From an uncultured Lachnospiraceae bacterium (GTDB taxonomy: Bacteria; Bacillota; Clostridia; Lachnospirales; Lachnospiraceae), in NCBI GenBank assembly GCA_910584845.1, contig CAJUDH010000001.1:1-64000 (forward strand): 64,000 nt of DNA, in the 5' to 3' direction. Positions 44,218 to 53,179 of the stretch are shown here, in pieces; the stretch's first letter is position 1; every line of letters begins with the position of its first letter. A program made the position numbers and the translations under genes. Under the pieces are notes generated by a model that worked only from the letters and a program-made list of their open reading frames with translations, ran no database searches and had not been told where the DNA came from.

Positions 44218-45762
44218 TCACTCCGCCTCTGCCTGTCGGCTTATCCTCAGCCTTTTCCGGATTAGCTTTCTTGGCTCATAACGGGGAATCATTACGAAAA
44301 AACTGGTCCCTTCTCCCGGCTCGCTTTCCAGCCGCAGGCTTCCCAGATGGCTTTTCACGATCTCCCTCACATAATACAGCCCCATGCCCCAATTAAAATT
44401 CGTGTTTTTACTGGTATAAAAAGGGTCGTATATCTTCCTTTGCTCTTGTTTTGGTATCCCCCCTCCGTTGTCGCGTACCTCAAACCCTAGGTACACCCGC
44501 TGGCAATAAACCGCCAGCTCCAAAACCTCTTCTGCCTTTTCCGAAGCAAGAAACGCTTCGTGGGCGTTGATAAGAAGGTTATATAAGGCCTCGCTCAAGT
44601 GCTTTCCATCCGCCAGCAGCGACTCCCCCATATCCCCGGAAACCCTTACCGGCACCCCCTGGTATTTCTTGTGGAACAGTTCCAGCGTGGAATCCACGAT
44701 TTGCTGTGCCGTCATGGGGCACAGGGAGATATAATTCAGTTTAGTGCTTTTATACAGTTCTTCCATGCGGTCCAACATGCTTTCATTCGCTTCGTCCAAC
44801 ATGCCGGCATATTGGGCCAGCTTCTCATAATCCGCCCCGCCCCCGGCCAACTCCCTTTTTATTTTTTTGTACAAAACCCGGTTGGCCAAAAGCTGGTTTT
44901 TAATGCTGTGGACAAACACGGACACCCCCATGCTGGCCGTATCGAATTTCCTTTGGATACTCATGTCTTCCCGGCTTTCCTGCCAATCCGTCACCGTATA
45001 GTTTTTCAGGTTCCAAACCCCGAAAAGCACCGACAGCAAAGTGAACAGGGAAAATCCATACCACCCTGCCACCCCCATCAGGGAATTGGTATAAAGCCTG
45101 CCGCTGAAACGCATATATTCCACGGAATAGATCTGGTATACCTGAATCGGGTCCTGGCCCCCATAGACCACGTATTGGCCGGCTACACTAAGGATAAAAA
45201 TCATAATGTACCGGAACTGCTTTTTATAGTAGGGGATGGTAATATCCATATATTCATATACAATCAGGAAAGCCGCCACGGCTACATAAGCATAAATCCA
45301 GGCCACGGACACCTTCATTAAAACCATCTGCAAAGCAAAACGGCTTTTCACCAGCCGGAAGAATACTTCGGGATAATATGCCGCCAGGCTTAATGCCGGC
45401 AGGAGGAAAATGGCCCATCTGCTTTTTTGAAACCGCCTTACCGCCGGGATCAGGCTATAATGGATAGCGATTAGCAAAAGGAACGGCGGGAACAAGTAAC
45501 GGCCAACGGCAATCATATACCCTAGTTTACGAAGGGGAAAAACGCGGTAGGAGAGCCACTGTTGTATCTGCGTGCCTAAAAACAAAAACCGTTTCTGTTC
45601 CGGCGACAAACCTCCTGTTTTTGCCAAATAAATGGTAATGCCCACAAACATGCAGATAAAACTGAAGCAAAGGCCCAACAAATACACGGCCAGCCGGTCC
45701 CTTTTCAGAAAAAATAGCGCCATAGACGAAACGGTAAGAAACAGCATCACAACCAATAGCAT
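44218..45762 (-). CDS. membrane-bound sensor histidine kinase
   Basis: A 514-residue kinase; the start MLLVVMLFLTVSSMALFFLK follows GGGGGG with good spacing. Residues about 1-280 contain at least seven hydrophobic segments forming an integral sensor with no large outside loop. The H-box is VSVFVHSIKNQLL, the N-box LYNLLINAHEAF, G1 VRDNGGGIP, and G2 NWGMGLYYVREIVKSHLG. Partner of the adjacent LuxR-type regulator. Located directly after the ABC transporter genes, so it may sense the transported compound. Confidence 0.9.
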   Translation of the reverse strand: MLLVVMLFLTVSSMALFFLKRDRLAVYLLGLCFSFICMFVGITIYLAKTGGLSPEQKRFLFLGTQIQQWLSYRVFPLRKLGYMIAVGRYLFPPFLLLIAIHYSLIPAVRRFQKSRWAIFLLPALSLAAYYPEVFFRLVKSRFALQMVLMKVSVAWIYAYVAVAAFLIVYEYMDITIPYYKKQFRYIMIFILSVAGQYVVYGGQDPIQVYQIYSVEYMRFSGRLYTNSLMGVAGWYGFSLFTLLSVLFGVWNLKNYTVTDWQESREDMSIQRKFDTASMGVSVFVHSIKNQLLANRVLYKKIKRELAGGGADYEKLAQYAGMLDEANESMLDRMEELYKSTKLNYISLCPMTAQQIVDSTLELFHKKYQGVPVRVSGDMGESLLADGKHLSEALYNLLINAHEAFLASEKAEEVLELAVYCQRVYLGFEVRDNGGGIPKQEQRKIYDPFYTSKNTNFNWGMGLYYVREIVKSHLGSLRLESEPGEGTSFFVMIPRYEPRKLIRKRLRISRQAEAE

Positions 45763-45792
45763 AATTTTCCCCCCATTCAGATAAACCAAACG

Positions 45793-45816
45793 GGAGGGGC
45801 TTATGGCTGCCCCTCC
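45793..45816 (-). terminator. hairpin between ABC binding-protein and kinase genes
   Basis: GGAGGGGC (45793-45800) and GCCCCTCC (45809-45816) pair perfectly around an 8-base loop. The following minus-strand sequence is only weakly T-rich (GTTTGGTTT), so it may reduce rather than stop transcription into the kinase. Confidence 0.5.
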
Positions 45817-45869
45817 TGCGTGACTGCGCCTGCCTTGCCCGTATCCCACAAAGCAGCAACTGTTTTATG

Positions 45870-46973
45870 TTATTGATTATTTGCCTCGTATGCCTCCTTC
45901 ATTACGTCAAACAGCACGTAATTATTAACATCTACTTCCTCCGTCAAACGGCCCCCGTCGATAAATACTTTTTGCTGGTTTTGGTAGTATTTTTCAATGG
46001 TACCGTCTTCCAGGCCCTTGCCCAAAAATTCACTGGTAATCCCCCAGTTCCCTTCACCCACGCAGGCTACCATAGTCGCCTCGTCCACTTCACATTGTTT
46101 CGCCACAAGTTTGGCTACTTCTTCAATATTTTCTGCCCGGTAATCCGCCGCTTTCTGCAGGGCACGGGAGAAACGGACCAGCAGGCCATGGTTCTCATCC
46201 GCATACTTTTGGGTAGTAATAAAACTGGAAGGGAACGTTACTTCATTCACATAGTCCTGGTTGGTAGCCAGCCACACGGCCTTGTCGCCCAAAGCCTCGG
46301 CAATGGTGGCCGTGCCGGGGGACCAGGTGGCACAGGCATCTACATTGCCGCTGATCATTGCCGTCACGATGCCGTTGGCATCCATCTCCACCACTTCCAC
46401 GTCGGCAGCGGTCATCCCTTCCTTCTGCAGGGCCAGGTTCAGGATAATCTCGGCGGAAGTGCCGCTGGTAGCCGCTAATGTTTTCCCTTTTAAATCAGCG
46501 ATGGTATTGATCCCTTTGTCCTTGTTTCCAATCACCGCATCTGCCAGGCTGGTACAGTCGATCTGGAAAATAAGGGCCTCCCCCTCTGCGCACAGCGCAT
46601 GGGCGCCGTGGCCGATCTGGGAAATATCAATGTCGCCGGAAGCCATGGCCGCGATCTCTGCAGGGCCCCCCTGGAATTCTACCATCTCCACCGTCAGGCC
46701 CATCTCTTCAAAATAACCTTTCTCCCGTGCGGTAACGGCCAACGACGCACTTCCCATATTTGGCATATATGCCACCCGGACGGTTGCCGGCTCAAAGCTT
46801 TCCCCGGCGTCCGCCGATTCCCCTTCTGCCGGTTTGCTTTCCTCTGCCTCTTTGCTTTCGGCCTGGGTTGGCGCGGGGGCTGCCGTAGTCTCCGTAGGCG
46901 CCGAACCGCCGCAGCCTGCCAACAGGCAAGCGGCCATAGCCGATACAAGCAACATGCTCATTGTTTTTTTCAT
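45870..46973 (-). CDS. SsuA/TauA/NrtA-type ABC substrate-binding lipoprotein
   Basis: A 367-residue lipoprotein; the start MKKTMSMLLVSAMAACLLAG is followed by the lipobox LAGC. After a Thr/Glu/Ala-rich linker, the binding fold follows (VAYMPNMGSASLAVTAREKGYF; NTIADLKGKTLAATSGTSAE). This family binds sulfonates, taurine, nitrate or related small anions and heterocycles. It follows permease and ATPase genes on the same strand with a 236-bp gap. The ligand cannot be fixed from sequence. Confidence 0.88.
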   Translation of the reverse strand: MKKTMSMLLVSAMAACLLAGCGGSAPTETTAAPAPTQAESKEAEESKPAEGESADAGESFEPATVRVAYMPNMGSASLAVTAREKGYFEEMGLTVEMVEFQGGPAEIAAMASGDIDISQIGHGAHALCAEGEALIFQIDCTSLADAVIGNKDKGINTIADLKGKTLAATSGTSAEIILNLALQKEGMTAADVEVVEMDANGIVTAMISGNVDACATWSPGTATIAEALGDKAVWLATNQDYVNEVTFPSSFITTQKYADENHGLLVRFSRALQKAADYRAENIEEVAKLVAKQCEVDEATMVACVGEGNWGITSEFLGKGLEDGTIEKYYQNQQKVFIDGGRLTEEVDVNNYVLFDVMKEAYEANNQ

Positions 46974-47209
46974 GGTAATCCTCCTTTTTCCTTTTATGAA
47001 CCAGCGGAGTGCCTTTGTGTCTGGCTTTGCGGGATGATTTTTGTCCGGCGGGCCTCTATTTACCCGGCGTAGGCGGGACATGCGCCCGTTAAAATTGTGT
47101 GCCCGTAACGGGAAATCTGCCGCAAAGGCAGGTACAAAAGGGATTCCGTGAGTGCATCAATACCTGCTTTTCCTGCAATGCGTGGTTTTGCCGGCCTGCC
47201 TCCTGCCGC

Positions 47210-47998
47210 CTACTTACGCACTTCCAGATATTCCTGGTATACCTCCCCCCAAATAAAGCTCTTCAAATCCAGGAACGGAAGCTCCATCTTCATCTCCTGC
47301 GTCCGGGGATAGGGAAGGTTAATATCCACAATTTTTTTAATCCTCCCGGGCCTTGCGCTCATTATGATAACTTTGGTCGCCAGGATTACTGCCTCTTCCA
47401 CGTCATGGGTAATAAAGAAGCATGTCTTTTTCTGTTCCTGCCAGGTTTTAATCAGTTCCGACTGGAGCTGCGTCCTGGTCTGGGCGTCCAACGCGCCGAA
47501 AGGCTCGTCCATCAAAAGCACCTGGGGGTTTACCGCGTAAGCCCTGGCGATAGCCACCCTCTGTTTCATGCCGCCGGACAATTCTTTCGGGTAAGAATCG
47601 GCGAATTGTTCCAAATCCACCATTTTCAGGTACTTCATCGCCGTTTCCCTGGATTCCCCGTCGCCCATCCCTTTCAGCTTTAGCCCAAACTGGACGTTCT
47701 TTAATACGGTCAGCCATGGGAACAGGGCGTATTGCTGAAACACGACCCCCCGCTCCGGCCCCGGCCCCTTGACTTCCTTGCCGTCCACATATACGGCGCC
47801 GGAAGTAGGCTCCAACAGGCCGGCAATGATGTTGAGCAACGTAGATTTGCCACAGCCGGACGGCCCCACCACACAGACAAATTCATTCTCCATGATGTCA
47901 TGGCTAACCCCGTTGAGGGCTACCATATCCCCGTTCCGCCCGCTGTATATTTTCTCCACTTTGTCGATCTTTACTTTTACTGTACCGTTTCCTGCCAT
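47210..47998 (-). CDS. ABC transporter ATPase, SsuB/TauB type
   Basis: A 262-residue ATPase. Walker A GPSGCGKST, Q-loop VFQQYALFPW, signature ELSGGMKQRVAIARA, Walker B VLLMDEPFGALD, and His-switch ITHDVEEAV are all intact. It overlaps the permease gene by 22 bp, showing tight coupling. Supplies energy for the SsuA/TauA-type uptake system encoded alongside. Confidence 0.93.
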   Translation of the reverse strand: MAGNGTVKVKIDKVEKIYSGRNGDMVALNGVSHDIMENEFVCVVGPSGCGKSTLLNIIAGLLEPTSGAVYVDGKEVKGPGPERGVVFQQYALFPWLTVLKNVQFGLKLKGMGDGESRETAMKYLKMVDLEQFADSYPKELSGGMKQRVAIARAYAVNPQVLLMDEPFGALDAQTRTQLQSELIKTWQEQKKTCFFITHDVEEAVILATKVIIMSARPGRIKKIVDINLPYPRTQEMKMELPFLDLKSFIWGEVYQEYLEVRK

Positions 47999-48765
47999 CC
48001 CGTCAGCTTCCTTTCCAAGAATTTAACCAACTGTTCCATGAGCATTCCGATAATTCCGATGATCAGGATGCCTAAAAGCACCGTTGCCATGTCATAATAC
48101 CCCTGGGCCTTCTGGATCATCATGCCAAGCCCTTTGGAGGCCCCGGTCAGTTCTGCGGCCACCAATGTGGTAAGGGATGCGGATAGCCCCAGCCTTGCGC
48201 CCACCAGGATGAACGGTGTGGAAGCCGGGATCACCACCTTAAAAAAGATATCCTTGTCCGTAGCCCCAAGCACCCGGGCCGCCTTGATCAAGGTTACGTC
48301 CACATTGCACACGCCTTGGTAAATCGTGACCACCAAAACCAGGAAAGAGGCAATAAAAATAACGATCACTTTCGCCTTCTCGCCGACCCCGGCCCCTGTG
48401 ATCACAAGCGGGATATAGGCCAGTGGCGGGATGTTCCGGACAAATTGGATCCACGGCGCCACCAGGTTCCTGAAAGGCGCGTACCATCCCATGAGGAACG
48501 CAATGGGGATGGAAACCACAAACCCCAAAGAAAAGCCCGCAATCACCCGGAACAGGCTGATGTAGATATGAGGCCACAACGTCCCGTCGGCTACTTTGGC
48601 GACTAATTTGGAAAACACCTCCCAAGGCTCGGCGAAAACCACCCCGCCCGCCTCGGTAGAAGCGATAAGGACCCATACCAGAAAAGCCGCAGCCAGGGAC
48701 AACACTATCCAGGCGCTGTCGGGAATCTGCGCCCAAAAAGGTTTTTTCTTTCTTCCCGTGTCCAT
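47977..48765 (-). CDS. ABC transporter permease, SsuC/TauC type
   Basis: A 262-residue membrane protein with about six segments and the BPD-type EAA loop (KAARVLGATDKDIFFKVVIPASTPFI). The N-terminal MDTGRKKKPFWAQIPD and ENVV-like RNIPPLAYIPLV segments fit the SsuC/TauC family. It is the first gene of the transporter operon and overlaps the ATPase gene. Divergent lacI-type gene and palindromes lie upstream. Confidence 0.92.
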   Translation of the reverse strand: MDTGRKKKPFWAQIPDSAWIVLSLAAAFLVWVLIASTEAGGVVFAEPWEVFSKLVAKVADGTLWPHIYISLFRVIAGFSLGFVVSIPIAFLMGWYAPFRNLVAPWIQFVRNIPPLAYIPLVITGAGVGEKAKVIVIFIASFLVLVVTIYQGVCNVDVTLIKAARVLGATDKDIFFKVVIPASTPFILVGARLGLSASLTTLVAAELTGASKGLGMMIQKAQGYYDMATVLLGILIIGIIGMLMEQLVKFLERKLTGWQETVQ

Positions 48766-48873
48766 GAATAACCTCCTTACTTTTGTTTTTGCCCTTTTTG
48801 CCTTTACCTAAGGCCAAAATTGCCCTTATTATGATTATGGGTTCAGTTTATCGTTTCCAAATACGAAAAAACA

Positions 48874-48892
48874 GTATGAAAAATTTTCATAC
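48874..48892. promoter_or_regulatory. 19-bp palindrome upstream of the ABC operon
   Basis: GTATGAAAAATTTTCATAC is a perfect inverted repeat around a central A, in the divergent spacer between the permease and lacI-type genes. Likely a regulator-binding site; the regulator is unknown. Confidence 0.5.
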
Positions 48893-48949
48893 CCGGAAAA
48901 AATAATTATCGCATACTCTAATCTTACCGTTATCCTTGTAGAAAAACAA

Positions 48950-48962
48950 GTAAAAGTTTTAC
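48950..48962. promoter_or_regulatory. 13-bp palindrome in the divergent spacer
   Basis: GTAAAAGTTTTAC, a perfect inverted repeat with central G, lies 11 bp before the CAAACGTTTG site. Confidence 0.4.
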
Positions 48963-48972
48963 TTATTTTACA

Positions 48973-48982
48973 CAAACGTTTG
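48973..48982. promoter_or_regulatory. CAAACGTTTG, candidate LacI-family operator
   Basis: A 10-bp palindrome of the type bound by LacI/GalR proteins, overlapping TTGACT (48980-48985), a possible -35 box of the divergent lacI-type gene. Suggests autoregulation of the 49065 regulator and perhaps control of the ABC operon. Confidence 0.5.
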
Positions 48983-49064
48983 ACTATATTTTTATAGTAA
49001 TTTTACCCCTCTTTGTTATACAATAAGGAAAAAGATACAAAAGAATAAGAAAGGTGGGATTTCC

Positions 49065-50093
49065 ATGACGTTACGAGAGATCGCCGCAGAAGCCGGAGTG
49101 TCTATCTCTACGGTTTCGCGGGTCATTAACAAAAGCGGCAAATGCCCGGCCAGCCAGGAAGTCCAAGACCGGATCTGGGAAATTGTGCGCCGGACCGGAT
49201 ACACGCCTAACAGCTCCGCCCGGCAGCTGAAGATGGGCGGCCCCCAGGCCGGCAGCCGCCCCTCCCGCTCCATTGCCTGCCTGTTTGCCCGCATCTGCGA
49301 CAAAGAAACCGACAGTTTTTTCACGCCCCTTATGCGGAGTATCGAAAAAGAAGCGTTCCGGTACAATTACACGTTAAAGTACACCTTCACCGCCTTCGAC
49401 ATTAACCATCCCGGCACTTTCCGCCTTATCTCCGACAACCACGTGGACGGGGTTGCCGTGTTGGGCCGTTGTGACAAACAATTACTCAAATTCCTGAAAC
49501 AGTATTTCCCCTGCGTGGCCTATGCCGGGCTAAACAACCTGGACGCCAAATATGACCAGGTCATCTGCGACGGCCGGGAAATCGGCATTACCGCCATGAA
49601 CCACCTGATCCAGTTAGGCCACAGCCGGATCGCCTATGTGGGGGAAACGGAAAACGAGGACCGCTACCGGGGCTACTGCGCAGCCTTAAGCGCCTCCCGG
49701 ATCCCCTTTTGCAAAGACCTGGTTGCCAACGTATCCCTGTCCTCGGAAGGCGGGTACCGGGGGGCACGGGCCCTTCTGAAAAAAAATTGCGGAGCCACCG
49801 CCTTTTTCTGCCCCAACGACGCCACTGCCATCGGCGTCATGCGCGCCGTCCAGGAACAGGGGATGCTAATCCCCGGCCACGTTTCCCTTATCAGCATTGA
49901 CGACATCGACATGGCCCAATACCTGACCCCCATGCTGACTACCGTCCATATCCCTGTCGATGAAATGGGCCAGATGACCGCCAAAATACTAATCGACCGG
50001 ATCGAGGGCGGGCATACGCTGCCCATGAAGATCCACCTGCCCTACTATATCGCCAACAGGGAAAGCTGCGGCCCTTGCCGCCCGGTCCCATAG
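49065..50093 (+). CDS. LacI-family transcriptional regulator
   Basis: A 342-residue regulator, with AAAGGTGG upstream. HTH: MTLREIAAEAGVSISTVSRV; hinge: NSSARQLKMG; effector domain with DGVAVLGR, GHSRIAYVGETENEDRYRGY, and a C-terminal DIDMAQYLTPMLTTVHIPVDEMG. The linker PQAGSRPSRS after the hinge is longer than usual. It is followed 19 bp later by a short-chain dehydrogenase gene. Candidate operators are in the divergent spacer. Confidence 0.92.
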   Translation: MTLREIAAEAGVSISTVSRVINKSGKCPASQEVQDRIWEIVRRTGYTPNSSARQLKMGGPQAGSRPSRSIACLFARICDKETDSFFTPLMRSIEKEAFRYNYTLKYTFTAFDINHPGTFRLISDNHVDGVAVLGRCDKQLLKFLKQYFPCVAYAGLNNLDAKYDQVICDGREIGITAMNHLIQLGHSRIAYVGETENEDRYRGYCAALSASRIPFCKDLVANVSLSSEGGYRGARALLKKNCGATAFFCPNDATAIGVMRAVQEQGMLIPGHVSLISIDDIDMAQYLTPMLTTVHIPVDEMGQMTAKILIDRIEGGHTLPMKIHLPYYIANRESCGPCRPVP

Positions 50094-50112
50094 CCAAAAA
50101 AGGAGGCCTCCT

Positions 50113-50847
50113 ATGACAAAAAAAGTAGTTTTGGTTACCGGTTCTTCCCGGGGCATCGGGAAAGCCATCGCCGTTAAGTTTGCCCGGGAAGGATACCACG
50201 TAATCCTTAACTGCGCCCGCCGGGAACGGGAGCTTCTCTGCACAAAAAAGGAAATCGAACGGCTCCACGCTTCTTCCTGCCTGTCATTTCTGGGCGATAT
50301 GGGGGATTTTCCCACTTGTAAAAAATTATTTTCACAAATCCGCCAGCAATACCAGTCCCTGGATGTGCTGGTCAACAACGCCGGCATTTCCTACATGGGC
50401 CTGCTGCAGGACATGGAGCCGCAGGAATGGGAGGCGGTCATCCGCACCAACCTTACCTCCGCCTTTCACTGCTGCAAATTGGCTGTCCCCATGATGCTGT
50501 CCGCCGGGCGGGGCAAAATCATCAACATTTCCTCCGTCTGGGGCCTGGTAGGCTCTTCCTGTGAAGTGGCCTATTCCGCTTCCAAAGGAGGGCTTAACGC
50601 CTTTACCCTGGCCCTGGCCAAAGAACTGGCCCCCAGCAATATCCAGGTCAACGCCGTTGCATGCGGGGCCATCGACACGGAGATGAACCAATGGATGGAT
50701 GAGGAAGAACAGGCAAACCTATCCGCCCAAATCCCTGCCGGGCGCATGGGGCGGGCAGAGGAAGTTGCGCAGCTGGTCTATGGGCTTAGCTCCCAGGCAT
50801 CCTATCTGACCGGGCAGGTCGTCAAATTGGACGGGGGATGGGTTTAG
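50113..50847 (+). CDS. short-chain dehydrogenase/reductase (FabG-like)
   Basis: A 244-residue SDR. Cofactor loop TGSSRGIGKA, NNAGISYMG, catalytic Ser in ISSVWG, Tyr/Lys in YSASKGG, and PG-like ACGAIDTEMN are in order. The fold is that of FabG/3-oxoacyl reductases, but the pairing with a LacI-type regulator and TRAP genes suggests sugar or hydroxy-acid oxidation. The N-terminal NCARRERE suggests NADP preference. It has AAGGAGG upstream. Confidence 0.88.
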   Translation: MTKKVVLVTGSSRGIGKAIAVKFAREGYHVILNCARRERELLCTKKEIERLHASSCLSFLGDMGDFPTCKKLFSQIRQQYQSLDVLVNNAGISYMGLLQDMEPQEWEAVIRTNLTSAFHCCKLAVPMMLSAGRGKIINISSVWGLVGSSCEVAYSASKGGLNAFTLALAKELAPSNIQVNAVACGAIDTEMNQWMDEEEQANLSAQIPAGRMGRAEEVAQLVYGLSSQASYLTGQVVKLDGGWV

Positions 50848-50861
50848 CTGAAGTAAAACCG

Positions 50862-51362
50862 TCAAAACTTCCGGATCCGGTCTTCCCCGTCGCCTGTATT
50901 TTCGATCTTACGCACCACCACATAGTAGCCGTATGTATCATTGGTTTTTACCAGGATCCGGTCCCCCACCTTTTTGTGTAAGATGGCTTTCCCTAACGGC
51001 GATTCCGTGCTGATCATGTTGTGCATGGAATTGCCCCGGATGCTGGTTACCAGTTTATATACTTCTTCTTCCCCGTCGTCCTCCATATATAAAGTTACCG
51101 TGTTATTCAGCCCCACCTCGTCGTCCCTGGATTCATCTGAAATAATGACCGCATGTTTCAGCATATTTTCCAGATACCGGATCCGGCTTTCATTCTGGTT
51201 CTTTTCCCTCTTGGCCGCATGGTATTCAAAATTTTCACTTAGGTCCCCATGGGCCCTGGCCTCCTTCACTGCGTCCAGGCATTCTTTTCGTACTACCAAT
51301 TTCCGGTGCTCGATCTCTTCTTCAATCTTTTCAACATCGCTTTTTGTCAGTTTTTCACCCAT
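50862..51362 (-). CDS. greA: GreA/GreB-family transcript cleavage factor
   Basis: A 166-residue protein that rescues backtracked RNA polymerase. The N-terminal coiled coil (KLTKSDVEKIEEEIEHRK, ending in ARAHGDLSENFEYHAAK with the Asp/Glu tip) is intact, and the C-terminal FKBP-like domain has STESPLGKAILHKKVGD. The tip motif marks it as active Gre factor. It is transcribed alone on the minus strand from the promoter at 51440-51468, convergent with the SDR gene. Confidence 0.9.
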   Translation of the reverse strand: MGEKLTKSDVEKIEEEIEHRKLVVRKECLDAVKEARAHGDLSENFEYHAAKREKNQNESRIRYLENMLKHAVIISDESRDDEVGLNNTVTLYMEDDGEEEVYKLVTSIRGNSMHNMISTESPLGKAILHKKVGDRILVKTNDTYGYYVVVRKIENTGDGEDRIRKF

Positions 51363-51439
51363 TTTATTCCGCCTTTCTTTTTATAGGGCAGTACATCCGT
51401 GAAACATCCCTGCGTCATGGTTTTTGCCCCTTTCCTTAT

Positions 51440-51468
51440 ATCATATCCCCGTACCCTTCATTTTTCAA
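51440..51468 (-). promoter_or_regulatory. sigma-A-type promoter of greA
   Basis: On the minus strand, TTGAAA (51468-51463) and TATGAT (51445-51440) are 17 bp apart, about 78 bp upstream of the greA start. Confidence 0.65.
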
Positions 51469-51610
51469 GGGGGAAACGCCGGCGCCCAGCTATGCCCCGT
51501 TTAGGCCAGCCGTTACCTTCCATTTTTTGGAAGGAAAAATATCCAGATAAAGGCAAATACTGTATAGTGTGGTTTTTCGGCACACTTTCGAAAAAAGGAG
51601 GCAACCGCCT

Positions 51611-52627
51611 ATGAAATCATCTGTTAAAAAATCTGCTTTCTTTAGCGCACTGGCCCTGGCCAGCGTGTTGCTTGCCGGATGTTCCGGCCCGGCCCGGCAC
51701 CGGATCGTCCGGATTGGCCATAACCAGTCTACCAGCCATCCCACCCATATTGCCTTAACTGCCTTCCAGGATTTTATCAACGAAAACTTGGGGGAAAATT
51801 TTACGGTGGAAGTCTACCCCAGCGAATTGTTAGGTTCCCAGACCGACATGGTCCAGCTGACCCAGACCGGCGCCATAGATTTTTGCATCGCCAGCAACGC
51901 GATCCTGGAAACCTTTGGCCGCAATTATGAAATTTTCAACCTGCCTTACCTGTTTGTTAATGCCGACGCTTACCACCTTTCCATGGATGACCCGGCTGTA
52001 ACGGGCCCCATTTTTTCCTCCACAGAAAAAGCAGGGTTTACCGCCGTCACCTGGCTGGATGCTGGCACCCGGAACTTTTATACGGTAAAAAAACCCATTG
52101 AAAGCCCGGCAGATTTAAAAGGCTTGAAAATACGGGTGCAGCAATCCCCCACAAACATCGAGATGATGCGGCTTTTGGGCGGGTCGGCCACCCCCATGGG
52201 CTTTGGGGAAGTTTACACGGCACTCCAATCCAACATTATAGACGGGGCCGAAAACAATGAAATGGCCTTGACGGACAACGGCCACGGAGACGTATGTAAA
52301 TACTACTCTTACGACATGCACCAGATGGTCCCCGACATCCTGATTGGCAACCTGGCCTTCCTTGAAGGGCTGGACGAAGAAGAGCGGGCGGTCTTTGAAG
52401 AAGGCTTCCGGCTGGTGAACCAGGTCCAGAGGAGAGAATGGGTAAAAGCTGTGGAAGCCGCCAAAGAAAAAGCCGCCACCCAGCAGCAGGTACAATTTTT
52501 ATATCCGGATCAAGCCCCCTTCGTGGCCGCATGTATGCCCCTCCACCAGTCCGTATTACAAGGCAACCCCGCCCTGCAGCCTATTTATGACGCAGTACAG
52601 GGCTACAATAAGCAATGTCAGCCCTAG
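51611..52627 (+). CDS. dctP: TRAP transporter substrate-binding lipoprotein
   Basis: A 338-residue lipoprotein; the start MKSSVKKSAFFSALALASVL has AAGGAGG upstream and the lipobox is LAGC. The binding protein has the family arginine in GLKIRVQQSPTNIEMMRLLGG (positions about 174-194, motif given in part: GLKIRVQQSP) and GEVYTALQSNIIDGAENN. Such receptors bind carboxylates or sugar acids. It heads a complete dctPQM operon. Confidence 0.93.
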   Translation: MKSSVKKSAFFSALALASVLLAGCSGPARHRIVRIGHNQSTSHPTHIALTAFQDFINENLGENFTVEVYPSELLGSQTDMVQLTQTGAIDFCIASNAILETFGRNYEIFNLPYLFVNADAYHLSMDDPAVTGPIFSSTEKAGFTAVTWLDAGTRNFYTVKKPIESPADLKGLKIRVQQSPTNIEMMRLLGGSATPMGFGEVYTALQSNIIDGAENNEMALTDNGHGDVCKYYSYDMHQMVPDILIGNLAFLEGLDEEERAVFEEGFRLVNQVQRREWVKAVEAAKEKAATQQQVQFLYPDQAPFVAACMPLHQSVLQGNPALQPIYDAVQGYNKQCQP

Positions 52628-52650
52628 ATCCATACAACAAGGAGGATTCC

Positions 52651-53178
52651 ATGAATCAGATTAGAACCTGTTTGAATCAAATATTAAAAGGTATGGCAGG
52701 CGCCAGCTTCCTGGCCATGGTCATATTGACCTGCTGGCAGGTATTTACCCGGTATCTGTTGAAAAACCCTTCTTCCTGGTCGGAAGAGCTGGTGTCTTAC
52801 TTGTTTGCCTGGATGGCCCTTCTGGGGTCGTCCCTAGTGGCTGGCGAACGGGGCCATATGAATATCCCCATTGTAGTTGACCGCGTGGGGCCCGGCGCAA
52901 AAAAAGCCCTGGCTATTTTTGCCGAACTCACTGCCTGCCTGTTTTCCCTTGTGATCCTGGTGTTTGGCGGAATCCAGATAACCAGCCTGGCCATGGGGCA
53001 AACCACCTCTTCCTTGGGGATTGCCGTGGGCATTTTCTATGTTGTGCTCCCTTTAAGCGGCATATTAAATATAATTTACACCCTCTTTAATATGGTGGAC
53101 ATAGCAAAAGGCCCGGCCTGCCTGGAAAACAAAGGCGAACAAACAAAAGCGGCCCTTGGGGCCGGAAAGGGGGCGTGA
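52651..53178 (+). CDS. dctQ: TRAP transporter small permease
   Basis: A 175-residue membrane protein with four hydrophobic segments and the family motif RYLLKNPSSWSEELVSYLF. AAGGAGG lies 5 bp before the ATG. It anchors the large permease in the membrane. It is 23 bp after dctP and 1 bp before dctM. Confidence 0.92.
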   Translation: MNQIRTCLNQILKGMAGASFLAMVILTCWQVFTRYLLKNPSSWSEELVSYLFAWMALLGSSLVAGERGHMNIPIVVDRVGPGAKKALAIFAELTACLFSLVILVFGGIQITSLAMGQTTSSLGIAVGIFYVVLPLSGILNIIYTLFNMVDIAKGPACLENKGEQTKAALGAGKGA

Positions 53179-53179
53179 C

